Below are positions 47,533-58,021 of a stretch of 64,000 nucleotides of DNA, one piece after another; the first letter of the stretch is position 1; each line of letters opens with the position of its first letter. The stretch is from positions 1-64,000 of the forward strand of contig NZ_CVSZ01000079.1 of NCBI RefSeq assembly GCF_001180325.1, written 5' to 3'. Made by a program: the position numbers and the translations under genes. The notes under the pieces were generated by a model that saw only the letters and a program-made list of their open reading frames with translations, did no database searches and was not told where the DNA came from. This DNA comes from Prochlorococcus marinus. GTDB taxonomy: Bacteria; Cyanobacteriota; Cyanobacteriia; PCC-6307; Cyanobiaceae.

Positions 47533-48630
47533 CTATATTTTTATATTTAACCCGCTCTTCGACGATTCTCTTATAGCTTCGCAAACTTTATGACTTGCAA
47601 GTCCCTCGCATAAGCCTGGAATGATAGGTGTTTTATTAAAAATACTCTCAGCCCATAAATTTTGAATTCTCAAAACTGGAGCTATTCTCCCATCAGTCCA
47701 TGTTTTTTCAAAATTAAAACTTGAATCTGCAGTTAGATTTTGTATTTTATTTTTGTTGTTTGAATATTTTAAATTAAAACCATGTACATAATCTTTTTGG
47801 TTTTCGCTTTTAAGAATTAGTGAACCTTCGCTTCCATATATTTCTAAACTAAATCCTCTACCATTTTTAGAAATTGATGATAAAGATACCTGACATGGAA
47901 TAAGATTCGAGCTGTAGTTTGATATTTCTATATTGGCTAAACATACATCTTCACTCGTAACATCATTTAAATCAGATGAATTAGGTAAAGGTCTTTTTTT
48001 TATTGATGTTGCTAACTTGCCAGACACGTTTATTGCTTCTCCAAAAAACCAATTCAACATATCGAATGCATGAGTACCTAAAGCGCCAATAACTCCTCCA
48101 CCTTTTTCTTCCAAAGAATACCAATTCCAAGCTCTTTTAGGATCGGATCTGCTCCCCATTAACCAATCTAATTTGACTAAATATATTTCTCCTAAAATAT
48201 TTTCATCAATAATTTTTTTTGTCTGAAGGAAAAGAGGTACTGCTCTATATTCAAAATCAACACATACGCTTAAATTATTAATTAAAGATATTCTCTGAAG
48301 CTCTTCAATTTCTGAGGAGGATAATGAAACGGGTTTTTCTAGGAGCAAATTTTTATTATTCTCTAGAGCTTGTTTTGCTAACTTAAATCTTGATTCAGGA
48401 GGAGTGGCAATAATAATCCCATCAATTTTTGGAGATTTAACTAAGTCTTCCCAATTATGAAAAAAATCTAAGCCCGTTTCTTTTTCTATAATCGATTTTT
48501 GCTCTTTCTCGTAATGATAAATTGCTACAGGAGTTAAGTGATCAGACTCTTTTAATGCCTCTAAATGAACTTTTTTCCCAAATCCTAGTCCAGCGATTGC
48601 TATTTTTAATTTTTTATTTTTAGTATTCAT
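47533..48630 (-). CDS. Gfo/Idh/MocA family NAD(P)-dependent oxidoreductase
   Basis: The 365-residue protein has the N-terminal Rossmann fold (KIAIAGLGFGKKVHLEAL), the EKP motif (LLLEKPVSLS) and the C-terminal sugar-binding sheet domain with GGGVIGALGTHAFDML. The family oxidises or reduces sugars or, in bilin metabolism, biliverdin (BVR). No specific substrate can be assigned here. It is two bases from the secreted-protein gene, following accD. Confidence 0.83.
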   Translation of the reverse strand: MNTKNKKLKIAIAGLGFGKKVHLEALKESDHLTPVAIYHYEKEQKSIIEKETGLDFFHNWEDLVKSPKIDGIIIATPPESRFKLAKQALENNKNLLLEKPVSLSSSEIEELQRISLINNLSVCVDFEYRAVPLFLQTKKIIDENILGEIYLVKLDWLMGSRSDPKRAWNWYSLEEKGGGVIGALGTHAFDMLNWFFGEAINVSGKLATSIKKRPLPNSSDLNDVTSEDVCLANIEISNYSSNLIPCQVSLSSISKNGRGFSLEIYGSEGSLILKSENQKDYVHGFNLKYSNNKNKIQNLTADSSFNFEKTWTDGRIAPVLRIQNLWAESIFNKTPIIPGLCEGLASHKVCEAIRESSKSGLNIKI

Positions 48631-48632
48631 TC

Positions 48633-49025
48633 TTATTCATTAATAAACTCTGAACAGCTATTTTCAATAACAACATCTATAAGTTCATCATTATTAGAAG
48701 TTTGCCATTTTGAATTGAATTGTGGAATTCCATTTATTGATGTATCTTTAAACTTTTTTCCATTGCAATTAATTCTCATTACATAAAGTGATAACTCTCC
48801 ATCATCATCAGAATTAGTTGGATTCTTAAAGAACTTTGTTAATACACTTATTTCACCATTTGGGAGCGACTTAATACTCCCTTTATCAAGCCATTCTTTC
48901 CCATCATCATTCTCTTTTAGTAGCACCCAGTCAACATTTCCTATCGCATATGAATAGGAGGCAAAGTTAAAAATAAAGAGTAGAAGGCTTAAAGAAAAAT
49001 AAAATAAATTAGAAATTATTCTCAT
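48633..49025 (-). CDS. Secreted hypothetical protein (130 aa)
   Basis: An N-terminal signal peptide (LLLFIFNFASYSYA) is followed by a ~105-residue beta-rich domain, VDWVLLKENDDGKEWLDKGS, with two cysteines (INCNGKK, NSCSEF). The pattern resembles small 'surface adhesin E-like' secreted proteins, but I cannot confirm the family. It is co-transcribed with accD upstream (one base between them). Confidence 0.6.
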   Translation of the reverse strand: MRIISNLFYFSLSLLLFIFNFASYSYAIGNVDWVLLKENDDGKEWLDKGSIKSLPNGEISVLTKFFKNPTNSDDDGELSLYVMRINCNGKKFKDTSINGIPQFNSKWQTSNNDELIDVVIENSCSEFINE

Positions 49026-49026
49026 T

Positions 49027-49908
49027 TTATATATTTACTTCTGTAAGTTCTTTTACACCATGAATTTTTAAAATTTTAGTCAGAGTTTCCTTGAGATCTT
49101 TCCTTTTTACTATTACATCAACAAAACCATGCTCAAGCAGATATTCAGCTGTTTGAAAATTATCGGGTAATTTTTCTCTTAATGTTTGTTCTATAACCCT
49201 TCTTCCAGCAAATCCAATAAGTGCTTTAGGTTCCGCCAAAATTAAATCACCTAACATCGCAAAGCTGGCTGTAACCCCTCCAGTAGTTGGATGAGTTAAC
49301 AAGGGCATATATAGGAGATTTTTCTCTTTATGTTTTTTTAGTGCTCCAGATATTTTTGCCATTTGCATGAGACTTAACATACCTTCTTGCATCCTTGCTC
49401 CTCCTGATGCGCAGACAATAAGAATTGGAAAATTTTCCAAAGTTGCTCTTTCAATTATCCTTGTAATTTTTTCACCAACTACTGAACCCATGGATCCTCC
49501 CATAAATCTAAAATCCATAACAGCTAATGCTAAAGGCATTGAATTCACAGAACAGATACCTGTTACGACTCCATCTCTTAAACCTGTACCTGCTTGACTT
49601 TCTTTAATTCGATCAGCATACGCTCTTCTATCTTTAAAACCCAAAGGATCTGTAGGACTTAGTGAACTATCAAATTCTTTGAATGAATTTTTATCAGCAA
49701 TTATATTTATCCTTTCATCGCTATTAATCCTATTGTGGTGTCCACAATTACTACAAACATTGAAATTTGAAATTAGGTCTTTTCTATAGGCTACTTGCGA
49801 ACACTCTGAACATTTAACCCATAAACCATCTCCTTCGTCAGTATCTTGAGAAACTTTCCCAACAAATTGATCTTTACGCCTTGCGGCAAACCAGTCGATT
49901 AATGACAC
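49027..49908 (-). CDS. accD: Acetyl-CoA carboxylase carboxyltransferase subunit beta
   Basis: The 293-residue protein has the N-terminal zinc ribbon (Cys33, Cys36, Cys52, Cys55). The crotonase-like carboxyltransferase domain follows, with SGGARMQEG and the oxyanion-hole region [14 protein letters not shown]. With AccA it transfers carboxybiotin's CO2 to acetyl-CoA for fatty acid synthesis. It starts a three-gene run with the secreted protein and the oxidoreductase genes. Confidence 0.96.
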   Translation of the reverse strand: MSLIDWFAARRKDQFVGKVSQDTDEGDGLWVKCSECSQVAYRKDLISNFNVCSNCGHHNRINSDERINIIADKNSFKEFDSSLSPTDPLGFKDRRAYADRIKESQAGTGLRDGVVTGICSVNSMPLALAVMDFRFMGGSMGSVVGEKITRIIERATLENFPILIVCASGGARMQEGMLSLMQMAKISGALKKHKEKNLLYMPLLTHPTTGGVTASFAMLGDLILAEPKALIGFAGRRVIEQTLREKLPDNFQTAEYLLEHGFVDVIVKRKDLKETLTKILKIHGVKELTEVNI

Positions 49909-50047
49909 AACTTTTCCTGTTTTTTCTATTTAAATCTAAGTAAGGTACTTTTATCAAGAAAGATATATAAAAATTTGAGATCCTCTAGATTAAAAACTTC
50001 TCAAAATAAGAAAATAATGATTTAAGTTGATAATCGAAAATTAATTA

Positions 50048-50944
50048 TTATTTATTTTTCTCCTCAATCATTTTATGAATTATTGGAGTGAGAATTAGTT
50101 CCATTGCAAATCCCATTTTCCCTCCATTTACAACGATACTTGTTGGACTTGACATAAATGAATCATTAATCATTCCAAGCAAGTATTGAAAATCAATCCC
50201 CCATTTCTCTCTTGCCCCTTTTCTGAAATGTATGATCACAAAGCTCTCATCAGGAGTTGGGATATTCCTGCATATGAAAGGATTAGAAGTGTCAATTGTC
50301 GGAATTCTTTGGAAATTAATATCGGTTTTGCTGAATTGTGGGCATATATGATTTATATAATCAGGCATTCTTCTCAATATAGTATCTACAATGGTTTCCG
50401 CTGAGTAGCCTCTTTCTGCGTTATCTCTATGGATTTTTTGAATCCACTCTAAATTTGTTATCGGAACAACTCCAACAAGTAGATCAGCATAAGAGGCAAC
50501 ATTGTATCCATCACCTTCTACCCCGCCATGCAAACCTTCATAAAAAAGTACATCTGTTCCCTCAGGAATATCTTCCCATGGAGTAAATTGCCCAGGTTCT
50601 AGGGATGTCCCAAGTCTTGTATTATGTTCTTCTGCTTCTTCAAGACTATGTAGATAATACCTTTTCTTTCCTCCTCCAGTTTCACCATAGATTTTAAAAA
50701 GTTCTTCTAGTTTGTCAAAAAGATTTGCCTCTGGACCAAAATGTGAGAAATTTTCACCTTTTGAAAGAGCGTCTGCCATAGCTTTTTTCATAGGCATTCT
50801 TTCAAATCTGTGGTAACTATCACCTTCAACAACAGCGGGAACAATATCTTCTCTGGCAAAAATATGCTCAAAGGCTCTTTTTACTGTACTTGTTCCTGCT
50901 CCTGAAGATCCTGTTACAGCAACTACTGGATGACGTTTTGACAT
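50048..50944 (-). CDS. prk: Phosphoribulokinase, class I (bacterial octameric type)
   Basis: The 298-residue kinase phosphorylates ribulose-5-phosphate to RuBP. The P-loop is GSSGAGTST (12-20), and EGDSYHRF, YEGLHGGV, NLEWIQKIHRD and FSKTDINFQRIPTIDTSNPF are present. These match proteobacterial class I PRK, not the ~330-residue cyanobacterial/plant class II enzyme with GCGKST. The regulatory cysteine of class II in the P-loop is therefore absent, so thioredoxin/CP12 control there is not expected and allosteric control is more likely. Confidence 0.92.
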   Translation of the reverse strand: MSKRHPVVAVTGSSGAGTSTVKRAFEHIFAREDIVPAVVEGDSYHRFERMPMKKAMADALSKGENFSHFGPEANLFDKLEELFKIYGETGGGKKRYYLHSLEEAEEHNTRLGTSLEPGQFTPWEDIPEGTDVLFYEGLHGGVEGDGYNVASYADLLVGVVPITNLEWIQKIHRDNAERGYSAETIVDTILRRMPDYINHICPQFSKTDINFQRIPTIDTSNPFICRNIPTPDESFVIIHFRKGAREKWGIDFQYLLGMINDSFMSSPTSIVVNGGKMGFAMELILTPIIHKMIEEKNK

Positions 50945-51033
50945 TTTTTAAAAACAATATCTAATGATTCTGACAGGTCATATGCCAACTTTATGTTTTA
51001 CTTAAAAATATTTTTTTATTTATTAATTTTTTT

Positions 51034-52107
51034 TTAAATTTCATCAATTATTTTATCTCCGATTTCACTGCAAGATAAAACTTCAGTAGACCCATCAGCT
51101 AAATCTGCTGTTCTAAATCCTTTTGATAAAACTTTATCAATGGCAGTTTCTAAATTTTCTGCAGCTTCTTCTTCATTTAATCCAATTTTTAACATCATCG
51201 AAGCAGATAAAAGCATTGCAATAGGATTAGCTATGTTTTTACCAGCTATATCAGGAGCCGAACCATGAACAGGTTCAAAAACGCCTGGGCCATTATTGTT
51301 TAAAGAAGCAGATGGAAGCATACCAATAGAACCAGTTAACATTGCGGCTAAGTCGCTTAAAATATCTCCAAATAAATTACTAGTTAAAATCACATCAAAT
51401 TGACCAGGATCTCTAACTAATTGCATTGCTGCATTATCAACGTACATATTGCTTAGAGATATATTTTTATCTTTTGAGGTGATATTTAAAACTGTATCTC
51501 TCCACAATTGACTAACCTCAAGAACGTTTGATTTATCAACAGAACATATTTTTTTATTTCTTTGGTTAGCAATTTTTATTGCTATTTCGGTTATTCTTTC
51601 TATTTCATTCGAATCATAAACCATAGTATTGAAAGCTTTTGGGATTTTTGTATTTGTTATGTGGCCTCTTGGTTTTCCAAAATAAATTCCTCCTATTAAT
51701 TCTCTTACGACAATAAGATCTACATGCTCAACGATTTCTTTTTTTAATGTACTTGCATCTAATAGAGATTTTCTTATTTTGACAGGCCTGATATTTGCGA
51801 AAAGGTTTAGGGCAGATCTTAACTTTAGTAACCCACTTTCTGGCCTTAATTCTCTTGCAAGAGAATCATATTTAATATCTCCAACACATGCTAAAAGTAC
51901 TGCGTCACTTTTTTTACATTGATCTAGTGTCTCATCTGGAGCAGGAGTACCATATTTTTCATACGCTATCCCTCCAAATAATTTTTCAATAATCTCAATA
52001 TCGAAATTATGATTTTTTGAAAGCTTTTTTAAAACTTTTTTTGAAACTTCTGAAATCTCTGGTCCAATCCCGTCTCCTGACAATAAAACAATCTTATATT
52101 TCTTCAT
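51034..52107 (-). CDS. leuB: 3-isopropylmalate dehydrogenase
   Basis: The 357-residue enzyme of leucine biosynthesis has LSGDGIGPEI at the start, the substrate-binding VRELIGGIYFG, NLFGDILSDLAAML and the NAD-binding FEPVHGSAPDIAGK. Length and motifs are normal. It is the last of a run of unidirectional genes extending from DUF3685 at 60201 with no gap above 30 bases. Confidence 0.95.
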   Translation of the reverse strand: MKKYKIVLLSGDGIGPEISEVSKKVLKKLSKNHNFDIEIIEKLFGGIAYEKYGTPAPDETLDQCKKSDAVLLACVGDIKYDSLARELRPESGLLKLRSALNLFANIRPVKIRKSLLDASTLKKEIVEHVDLIVVRELIGGIYFGKPRGHITNTKIPKAFNTMVYDSNEIERITEIAIKIANQRNKKICSVDKSNVLEVSQLWRDTVLNITSKDKNISLSNMYVDNAAMQLVRDPGQFDVILTSNLFGDILSDLAAMLTGSIGMLPSASLNNNGPGVFEPVHGSAPDIAGKNIANPIAMLLSASMMLKIGLNEEEAAENLETAIDKVLSKGFRTADLADGSTEVLSCSEIGDKIIDEI

Positions 52108-52135
52108 TTAAATTTTTGTTTAATAGAACAATAAA

Positions 52136-53170
52136 TTATTGCTTGTCTAATTGTCTAAGTTTTTTTGCTAATTCTGGTAATTTTTTAAAAATACTTGAAC
52201 TCCTTAGCCATGATTTATTTTCCATCGCGGGGAAACCACTTATTACCTTGCCATCTTCAATGTCACAATGGATTCCGCATTTTGAACTCGCAATGACATT
52301 ATTACCAACTTTTACTCTATTATTGACTCCTACTTGCCCTGCCAAAATAACACCATCTCCAATATTTGCGCCTCCAGCGATACCAACTTGAGCTGCAAAT
52401 GCACAATTCTTTCCAATTTTTACGCCATGACCTATTTGTATTAAATTATCCAACTTTGTTCCCTCATCAATAAAAGTAAATCCAACTGCGGGTCTATCAA
52501 TACAACAATTAGTTCCAATTTCTACAAAACTCATTATTTTTACACCACCTTTTTGCGGCATCTTTACCCATTTGCCATTTTCAGGAATAAAACCAAATCC
52601 CTCTGATCCAATAACAGAATTTGAATTAATTACACAATTATTTTTTAGAGTGGTATTTTCGTAAATAACACAATTAGGATGAATTATATTATTATTTCCT
52701 ATTTGAACATTGCCTAAAATTGATGATCCAGGAAGAATATGATTATTGTCTCCAATTACGGTATTTTCTCCAATATAGACATTAGGTCCAATATGGCAAT
52801 CTGCTCCAATTATTGCTGTTTTATCTATAACTGCTGAAGCATGAATTCCTGGTTTGAAATTGATAGTTTTATATAAATAATCCAATACTTCTGCAAATGC
52901 AATTCTTGGATTTTTAACGATTATGTTAGATATATTGAGTTTTTTTAGGGCACTAACGATTTCATCGTTGTTAGTAGTTATTATTGCTGAGGCTTTAGTT
53001 TGATCTAATTTTTCTTTAAGGATATTATTTTCCTCTAAAAAAGATATTTGATGTTTAACTGCAGCATCTAATGAGGCAGCATCATCTATGTTTAAATCTT
53101 CGAAAATATTGGCACTAATAAAATTTGAATTTCCTTTTTTTATTAGATCAACTAAATCACTTAAAAGCAT
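52136..53170 (-). CDS. lpxD: UDP-3-O-acylglucosamine N-acyltransferase LpxD
   Basis: The 344-residue protein has an N-terminal uridine-binding domain, then a left-handed beta-helix made of hexapeptide repeats (IGADCHIGPNVYIGENTVIG). The catalytic-histidine region QIGHGVKIGKN, a helical C-terminus (FKKLPELAKKLRQL) and a GGVKI strand are also present. LpxD adds the second acyl chain in lipid A synthesis, showing that this cell makes lipid A. Confidence 0.93.
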   Translation of the reverse strand: MLLSDLVDLIKKGNSNFISANIFEDLNIDDAASLDAAVKHQISFLEENNILKEKLDQTKASAIITTNNDEIVSALKKLNISNIIVKNPRIAFAEVLDYLYKTINFKPGIHASAVIDKTAIIGADCHIGPNVYIGENTVIGDNNHILPGSSILGNVQIGNNNIIHPNCVIYENTTLKNNCVINSNSVIGSEGFGFIPENGKWVKMPQKGGVKIMSFVEIGTNCCIDRPAVGFTFIDEGTKLDNLIQIGHGVKIGKNCAFAAQVGIAGGANIGDGVILAGQVGVNNRVKVGNNVIASSKCGIHCDIEDGKVISGFPAMENKSWLRSSSIFKKLPELAKKLRQLDKQ

Positions 53171-53189
53171 TTTTCAGTTTTAATTTTTT

Positions 53190-54272
53190 CTAAGAGAGAG
53201 CAAGAACATCTCTATGAACGACAATTATCGAGGAGTTGTTATTTTCTTTATTATTTAAGATACTTCTTAATTTGTCGCTACTTATTGATACTAAACCTTT
53301 TGCAACTTCTTTATCATTTGTATTTACGATTTTAACTGCCTGATTAATCGTAAAGTTTCCTTCTACATTCTTAACACCAACCGCTAAAAGTGAGGCACCT
53401 TTTTTTTTAATTGCAAAAGAAGCGCCATCATCTAAAGTAATTTTCCCTACTGTTTGAATTGCGTGTGAAAGCCAACTTTTTTTGTTTCCAATAGGTTTTT
53501 CTACTGGATAAAATAAAGTTCCAATTTTATTATCATTAAATATTTCAATTAAGTTTTTTTTATTAGTTCCATCAACTAGTTGGACTTCGACTCCTCCTTT
53601 TGTTGCTATTTCTGCAGAAATTAATTTTGTAGAAATTCCTCCTGTTCCCCATTCATTATTTGAGTTTTGAATATTTTTATCTTTAATTTCCTTTAATTCA
53701 CTATTATGAACTTCTTTAATAGGTTGCGCATCTTTATTATTACGTGGATCTTTTGAGTATAGATTTTCAATATCGGTTAATAAAATAAGCTTGTTAGCAT
53801 TTATAGCCAAGGCAACTAAAGCAGAGAGGGTATCATTATCTCCATATTTAAGCTCTTCATTTGCTACGGTATCGTTTTCATTTACTATTGGAATAACATT
53901 CAAATCGATTAATCTTTTTAAAGTTTTAGAAGCGTTATTAAAGGATTCTCGTGAATTAAAATCAGCTTTAGTTATTAAAATTTGAGCAATATTAAGACCT
54001 AATTTATTAAATACTCTATCGTATAAGGACATTAAATTAACTTGACCTACTGCAGCAGTAGCTTGAAGGGTACTTAAATCATTTGGTCTTGTTTTAATAT
54101 TTAACTTTTGGCAACCTAATCCAACGGCTCCACTAGTTACTAAAATTAACTTGTTTCCTTTTGAAAGAAAACTTGTAAAGGATCTAGAAAGGTTTTCAAT
54201 AACTTCTTCTGTAGATGTTTCCTCTGTTCCTCTTAAAATACTAGTACCAATTTTTATAACCCAAGTTTTCAT
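53190..54272 (-). CDS. proB: Glutamate 5-kinase
   Basis: The 360-residue enzyme has an amino-acid-kinase domain ([55 protein letters not shown]) and a C-terminal PUA domain (about 270-355). It phosphorylates glutamate, the first step of proline synthesis. The start overlaps the stop of the YqeG-like gene by four bases. Confidence 0.94.
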   Translation of the reverse strand: MKTWVIKIGTSILRGTEETSTEEVIENLSRSFTSFLSKGNKLILVTSGAVGLGCQKLNIKTRPNDLSTLQATAAVGQVNLMSLYDRVFNKLGLNIAQILITKADFNSRESFNNASKTLKRLIDLNVIPIVNENDTVANEELKYGDNDTLSALVALAINANKLILLTDIENLYSKDPRNNKDAQPIKEVHNSELKEIKDKNIQNSNNEWGTGGISTKLISAEIATKGGVEVQLVDGTNKKNLIEIFNDNKIGTLFYPVEKPIGNKKSWLSHAIQTVGKITLDDGASFAIKKKGASLLAVGVKNVEGNFTINQAVKIVNTNDKEVAKGLVSISSDKLRSILNNKENNNSSIIVVHRDVLALS

Positions 54273-54763
54273 TTTATAAAATAAGAAATTAATTTTTCTA
54301 TTGTCAAAGTTAAATTAAATTTTATAGGCAGGCCATCTCTATTTAATCTCTTAACTAATATTGTTTTTATATCACATCTATTCCCAACAATAATATCTGT
54401 AAAAATTCTGTCGCCAATAATGGCTATATTTTTTGGATCTCTGCCAATTTCTTTGATAGCAGACAAAGTTACTTTTTTTCTAGGTTTTGATGCATTGTAT
54501 TTATAACTTAAATTTAATTCTTTCGCTATTTTTTCGATTCTTTTTTTTGATGGATTATTACTTATTAGATATAAGGAGAAAAGTTTTTTAGATTCTATGA
54601 TCCAATTTTTTACAGCTTTTGGGATCATATTTGATTTTCTATTTACTAGAGTCCCATCCACGTCTAGCAATAAAGAATTAATTCCTTTTTTTTGCAACTC
54701 AGATTGAGAAATATTATATATTGGTAAGTTTGAATCCCAATTGATATTTAGGATAGATCTCAT
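54269..54763 (-). CDS. YqeG family HAD-type phosphatase
   Basis: The 164-residue protein has HAD motif [11 protein letters not shown], motif [11 protein letters not shown] and motif [14 protein letters not shown]. That places it in the YqeG/IIIA subfamily, which in chloroplasts and mitochondria includes phosphatidylglycerophosphate phosphatases. In cyanobacteria the substrate is unproven, and PGP (from PgsA) is a candidate. Overlap with proB and close spacing to DUF3727 indicate one transcript. Confidence 0.85.
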   Translation of the reverse strand: MRSILNINWDSNLPIYNISQSELQKKGINSLLLDVDGTLVNRKSNMIPKAVKNWIIESKKLFSLYLISNNPSKKRIEKIAKELNLSYKYNASKPRKKVTLSAIKEIGRDPKNIAIIGDRIFTDIIVGNRCDIKTILVKRLNRDGLPIKFNLTLTIEKLISYFIK

Positions 54764-54768
54764 TTATT

Positions 54769-55305
54769 TTAAGAACTACTTTTTTCAAGCTCAGTTTCAA
54801 TCAAAGGTTGAATTTTATCGAACTCATCATCTTCAACTAATAAGGCACCTTTGTCTTTTAATTTACCAACAATAAAAAAAGGATCTAGTGGTATATATAA
54901 GCCATATTCTTGGTCAAAAAGATTAAAGTTAACTAGCAATTCATAACTCTCACTATCATCATCGACGTAATCTTCTTCTAATTCATCGTAAATTGGTTCT
55001 TCAAGTTCTCCTGATACTGTTAATGTAACTGCTGATCTGACAAGTCTTAAATCATGTTCTTGAAGGACTGCTTCAGCATTTTTTAGTATTTGTTCATTTT
55101 TATCTATTTTCTCAATTAGTTCAGGTTCATCTTTTTCATTTATCTTAAAAAGACTTACTGGTGTATCAACTGGCGTTAATAAAGCATATTCTTGGCCTTC
55201 AACACTTACTAATTGTTCAAGATAACAAAATAGCTCGTTTCCATTTGAGTCATTTAATAAAAGAGTCTGTGCATCATAATTATCATTTGAATTGGCTTCT
55301 TTCAT
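54769..55305 (-). CDS. DUF3727 domain protein
   Basis: The 178-residue acidic protein has the DUF1292/DUF3727 pattern (LLNDSNGNELFCYLEQLVSV; EYALLTPVDTPVSLFKI; EYGLYIPLDPFFIVGK). The family is widespread in cyanobacteria and chloroplasts, and its function is unknown. It is located between ruvX (26 bases) and the YqeG-like gene (5 bases). Confidence 0.85.
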   Translation of the reverse strand: MKEANSNDNYDAQTLLLNDSNGNELFCYLEQLVSVEGQEYALLTPVDTPVSLFKINEKDEPELIEKIDKNEQILKNAEAVLQEHDLRLVRSAVTLTVSGELEEPIYDELEEDYVDDDSESYELLVNFNLFDQEYGLYIPLDPFFIVGKLKDKGALLVEDDEFDKIQPLIETELEKSSS

Positions 55306-55331
55306 TTAAAAATTATCTATCCTTTTTAATA

Positions 55332-55793
55332 CTAATATTTTATCTGACGTTTACCAGCTATTTCTTCTAATTCAGGACCTTCTTCGATCCATTGTTCAAG
55401 TATTATTTTTGCTGAAAAACTATCAATTAATCCGGATTTATCTTTTTTTATTCCAAATCTTTCTGAAGATTCCCAAGTTGAACTATGTTCGTTGACATAA
55501 GAAAATGGAAGCTTTAATTCATTTGAAAGTAATTGACCGTAATTTTTACAGTCAATAGCTTGAGTGGTCATTTTACCTTTCTCATCTAGCGGAATACCCA
55601 CAATAAAACCAGTCAAATTAAATTCATTTATATAATTTCTAATGATTTTAATCTCTTGATTATTTTCAAATCGTTTTACTGCTGGAAGTATATTTGATGT
55701 TATGCAGAGGGGATCACAATAAGCTAATCCTATTCTTTTGGAACCTATATCCAAACTCAAAATTGATTTGGGCTTGGGTTTGCAAAATTTCAC
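55332..55793 (-). CDS. ruvX: Putative Holliday junction resolvase RuvX (YqgF)
   Basis: The 153-residue RNase H-like nuclease has [17 protein letters not shown] (first acidic residue), [11 protein letters not shown] and [10 protein letters not shown], as well as a conserved late aspartate near [11 protein letters not shown]. It is proposed to process Holliday junctions and the 5' end of 16S rRNA precursor. It overlaps the upstream GNAT-like gene by four bases. Confidence 0.9.
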   Translation of the reverse strand: MKFCKPKPKSILSLDIGSKRIGLAYCDPLCITSNILPAVKRFENNQEIKIIRNYINEFNLTGFIVGIPLDEKGKMTTQAIDCKNYGQLLSNELKLPFSYVNEHSSTWESSERFGIKKDKSGLIDSFSAKIILEQWIEEGPELEEIAGKRQIKY

Positions 55794-56845
55794 TTTGTTT
55801 TTAATGGAAAAGGAGATGGATATGGATTACCTTGTGGACTTAATTTTTCAAAGATTGATTCCAAAGATTGATTTATTATATTTACTTGTTTGGCTTCATT
55901 CTTAATTATTGTGTTCCTAATAAGAATTATTTCTTGATTTTTTTCTTTGATATTACACTCTTCAAGAAAAACATTTAATTGAGAATTTTCTTTATAGGTT
56001 TTTAAATATGAAACAGGTGATTTTTCAAAAAATCTTTTTATAAATTCTTTTAAAATAGAATTGAATCTCTTATCCCAATATCTACTAATAGTTAAAGTAT
56101 AAATTTCTTCATTTTGATAATTAATATCTTTTAAAATTGTACATAAAACTGAATTTTCATATATTAAGGCACCACTCTTAGAATTATTTCTTTTAAGAAT
56201 GTCGTCTTGATCAAAATCTAAAATATTTCTTATTAAGGGAGATTGATTTGATCTTATGAAATTAACTATTTTTAATATATTTTGTTTATTAATGTTTTGG
56301 AATTCATTAATTAATGTATAGGAATTGGTATTTTGATTTTTAGGTTTATTTAGATCAGAACCATCCCAAAGGATTATCTCTCCTAAAGGTTGAAAGCCTA
56401 ATTCTCTTGCGTTTGATATGAGGTCAAAATTATTTATATCTGAATTAATTATCCAACTTGAAGTTTTGATTTCTTTTATTGAGATGGATTTTTTTATCAA
56501 TCCTAAAGTTAATTGTTTATCGGTTAAAGAACACTTGCTTTTAATCAACTTGGGCTTAGATATTTTTAAGCAAGTCTCTTTTTTGTTTAAAGGAAAAATA
56601 TTCAAATAACCAATAATTTCGTTTCCATATATAGCAATTATGCATTTATTTTTATTTTTCTTAAGATTATTCAAGAAGATTTTTAAGTCATCAAAGGTAT
56701 TGATAATTGCCATCTTTAAAAACCAATTATTCAATTCCTTATTTTTAATATCTATTAAAAGATTAATGTGCCGTATATGGAGTTCTTCAAAAGTTACTTC
56801 CATTCCTTTTTTTGATTGAAAAGAATAAGAGGTATCTTTTTTCAT
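55790..56845 (-). CDS. GNAT-like acyltransferase domain protein
   Basis: The 351-residue protein begins with a region (about 15-95) resembling an N-acetyltransferase core, including [19 protein letters not shown] second alpha/beta region and a charged C-terminal tail follow. The acetyl-CoA P-loop is not clearly intact, so activity is uncertain. Its first base directly follows the CofE-like gene (no gap), and its end overlaps ruvX. Confidence 0.5.
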   Translation of the reverse strand: MKKDTSYSFQSKKGMEVTFEELHIRHINLLIDIKNKELNNWFLKMAIINTFDDLKIFLNNLKKNKNKCIIAIYGNEIIGYLNIFPLNKKETCLKISKPKLIKSKCSLTDKQLTLGLIKKSISIKEIKTSSWIINSDINNFDLISNARELGFQPLGEIILWDGSDLNKPKNQNTNSYTLINEFQNINKQNILKIVNFIRSNQSPLIRNILDFDQDDILKRNNSKSGALIYENSVLCTILKDINYQNEEIYTLTISRYWDKRFNSILKEFIKRFFEKSPVSYLKTYKENSQLNVFLEECNIKEKNQEIILIRNTIIKNEAKQVNIINQSLESIFEKLSPQGNPYPSPFPLKTK

Positions 56846-58012
56846 TTACTTTTTTTCTCTTATTAATACTATAGGGGTTTTTTCATCTCCATTGCCAGCT
56901 GGATTTGATAATAAGTGTTTTTTGAGTATTTTATTTACCTTTTTATTTGAACTTGCTAAGACTTTCACACCTCCAAGATCATTAACATCGACAACTGCAA
57001 CATCTATATTTAGATAGTTCGAGACCTCCTTACAAAATAAATCCGCATTGAGAGGACCCATAACTATACTCTTGTCGTAAGGTGTAACTGTACCGCTTAT
57101 ATCATCAATGAGGGATGATTCTGAACCAGTTAACCTATAAAACATACCTTTAATCCCAACTAATTTGAAGAGATATCCAACAAATAGTGCAAAGGTTATT
57201 CTTGTGACTCCGATTCTATTTATTAATAATTGCATCCCGCATGCTGTTGCGAGACTGCTTGTAGGGTGAAAAAAATAACATAAAGCTTTCGAAAATAAAC
57301 TATATTTTAAATTTTGAGGGGAAATATATCTATTTTGCATAATCGCTAGCGGACTCTCACCGATAGTTAAAATATCATTTTCTTCTATAATTCCTTTACA
57401 GTATTCAATCACAGTATTTACTGGGTTATCAAAGCAACCAAGTAAATCAGTTTTAATAGCAAGTGCTTTATATTTATTATTTATTGGAATTTCAAAAACT
57501 TCTTTCGGCCTTTGTTTTTGACCATCTAAATTAATTAAGAAACAATCCTTATTATTTGAAATACCAAAATGTCCATAGTTCTCCCAATATATTTTTAACC
57601 ATAGATATTTTATTTTTTTTCTAAAATTATCATTGCTAAATTTATATATGATTCTTACAAATAATTCTGAATTTGACTTGATAATTGTTGTTGGCCAGTA
57701 ATTATTTAAATTCTTAATTTTATTATTTTCATATATGTAAATATCTTGTTGATAATTAAAATTTTGGCAATATTCGTTACCTTTACTTTTAAAACAATCT
57801 AACTCAAAATTTATATTAGAAACCATAGTCTCTTTAGTTTTACTTTTATTAGTTATTTTTAAATCAATAATTAATTCGTTTAAACCATCCTTTTTTTTGA
57901 TTTTGTAATTTATAGGTACCAGATTTAACTTTGATTTGGGTGAGTTTTTAATATATAAATCTGAAATAATTAAAAAAATTAAAAGAACTAGGAAGATATT
58001 TATTAATATCAT
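56846..58012 (-). CDS. CofE-like (F420-0:gamma-glutamyl ligase-like) membrane protein
   Basis: The N-terminus is a membrane anchor (LINIFLVLLIFLIISDLYI) and a beta-rich extension to about residue 150. A CofE-like domain follows (TIGESPLAIMQNRYI; DDISGTVTPYDKSIVMGPLNAD; DVNDLGGVKVLASS). CofE adds glutamates to coenzyme F420. A membrane-anchored version in a picocyanobacterium, where full F420 synthesis is not established, suggests a different ligase substrate. Confidence 0.78.
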   Translation of the reverse strand: MILINIFLVLLIFLIISDLYIKNSPKSKLNLVPINYKIKKKDGLNELIIDLKITNKSKTKETMVSNINFELDCFKSKGNEYCQNFNYQQDIYIYENNKIKNLNNYWPTTIIKSNSELFVRIIYKFSNDNFRKKIKYLWLKIYWENYGHFGISNNKDCFLINLDGQKQRPKEVFEIPINNKYKALAIKTDLLGCFDNPVNTVIEYCKGIIEENDILTIGESPLAIMQNRYISPQNLKYSLFSKALCYFFHPTSSLATACGMQLLINRIGVTRITFALFVGYLFKLVGIKGMFYRLTGSESSLIDDISGTVTPYDKSIVMGPLNADLFCKEVSNYLNIDVAVVDVNDLGGVKVLASSNKKVNKILKKHLLSNPAGNGDEKTPIVLIREKK

Positions 58013-58021
58013 TTTTTTTAA

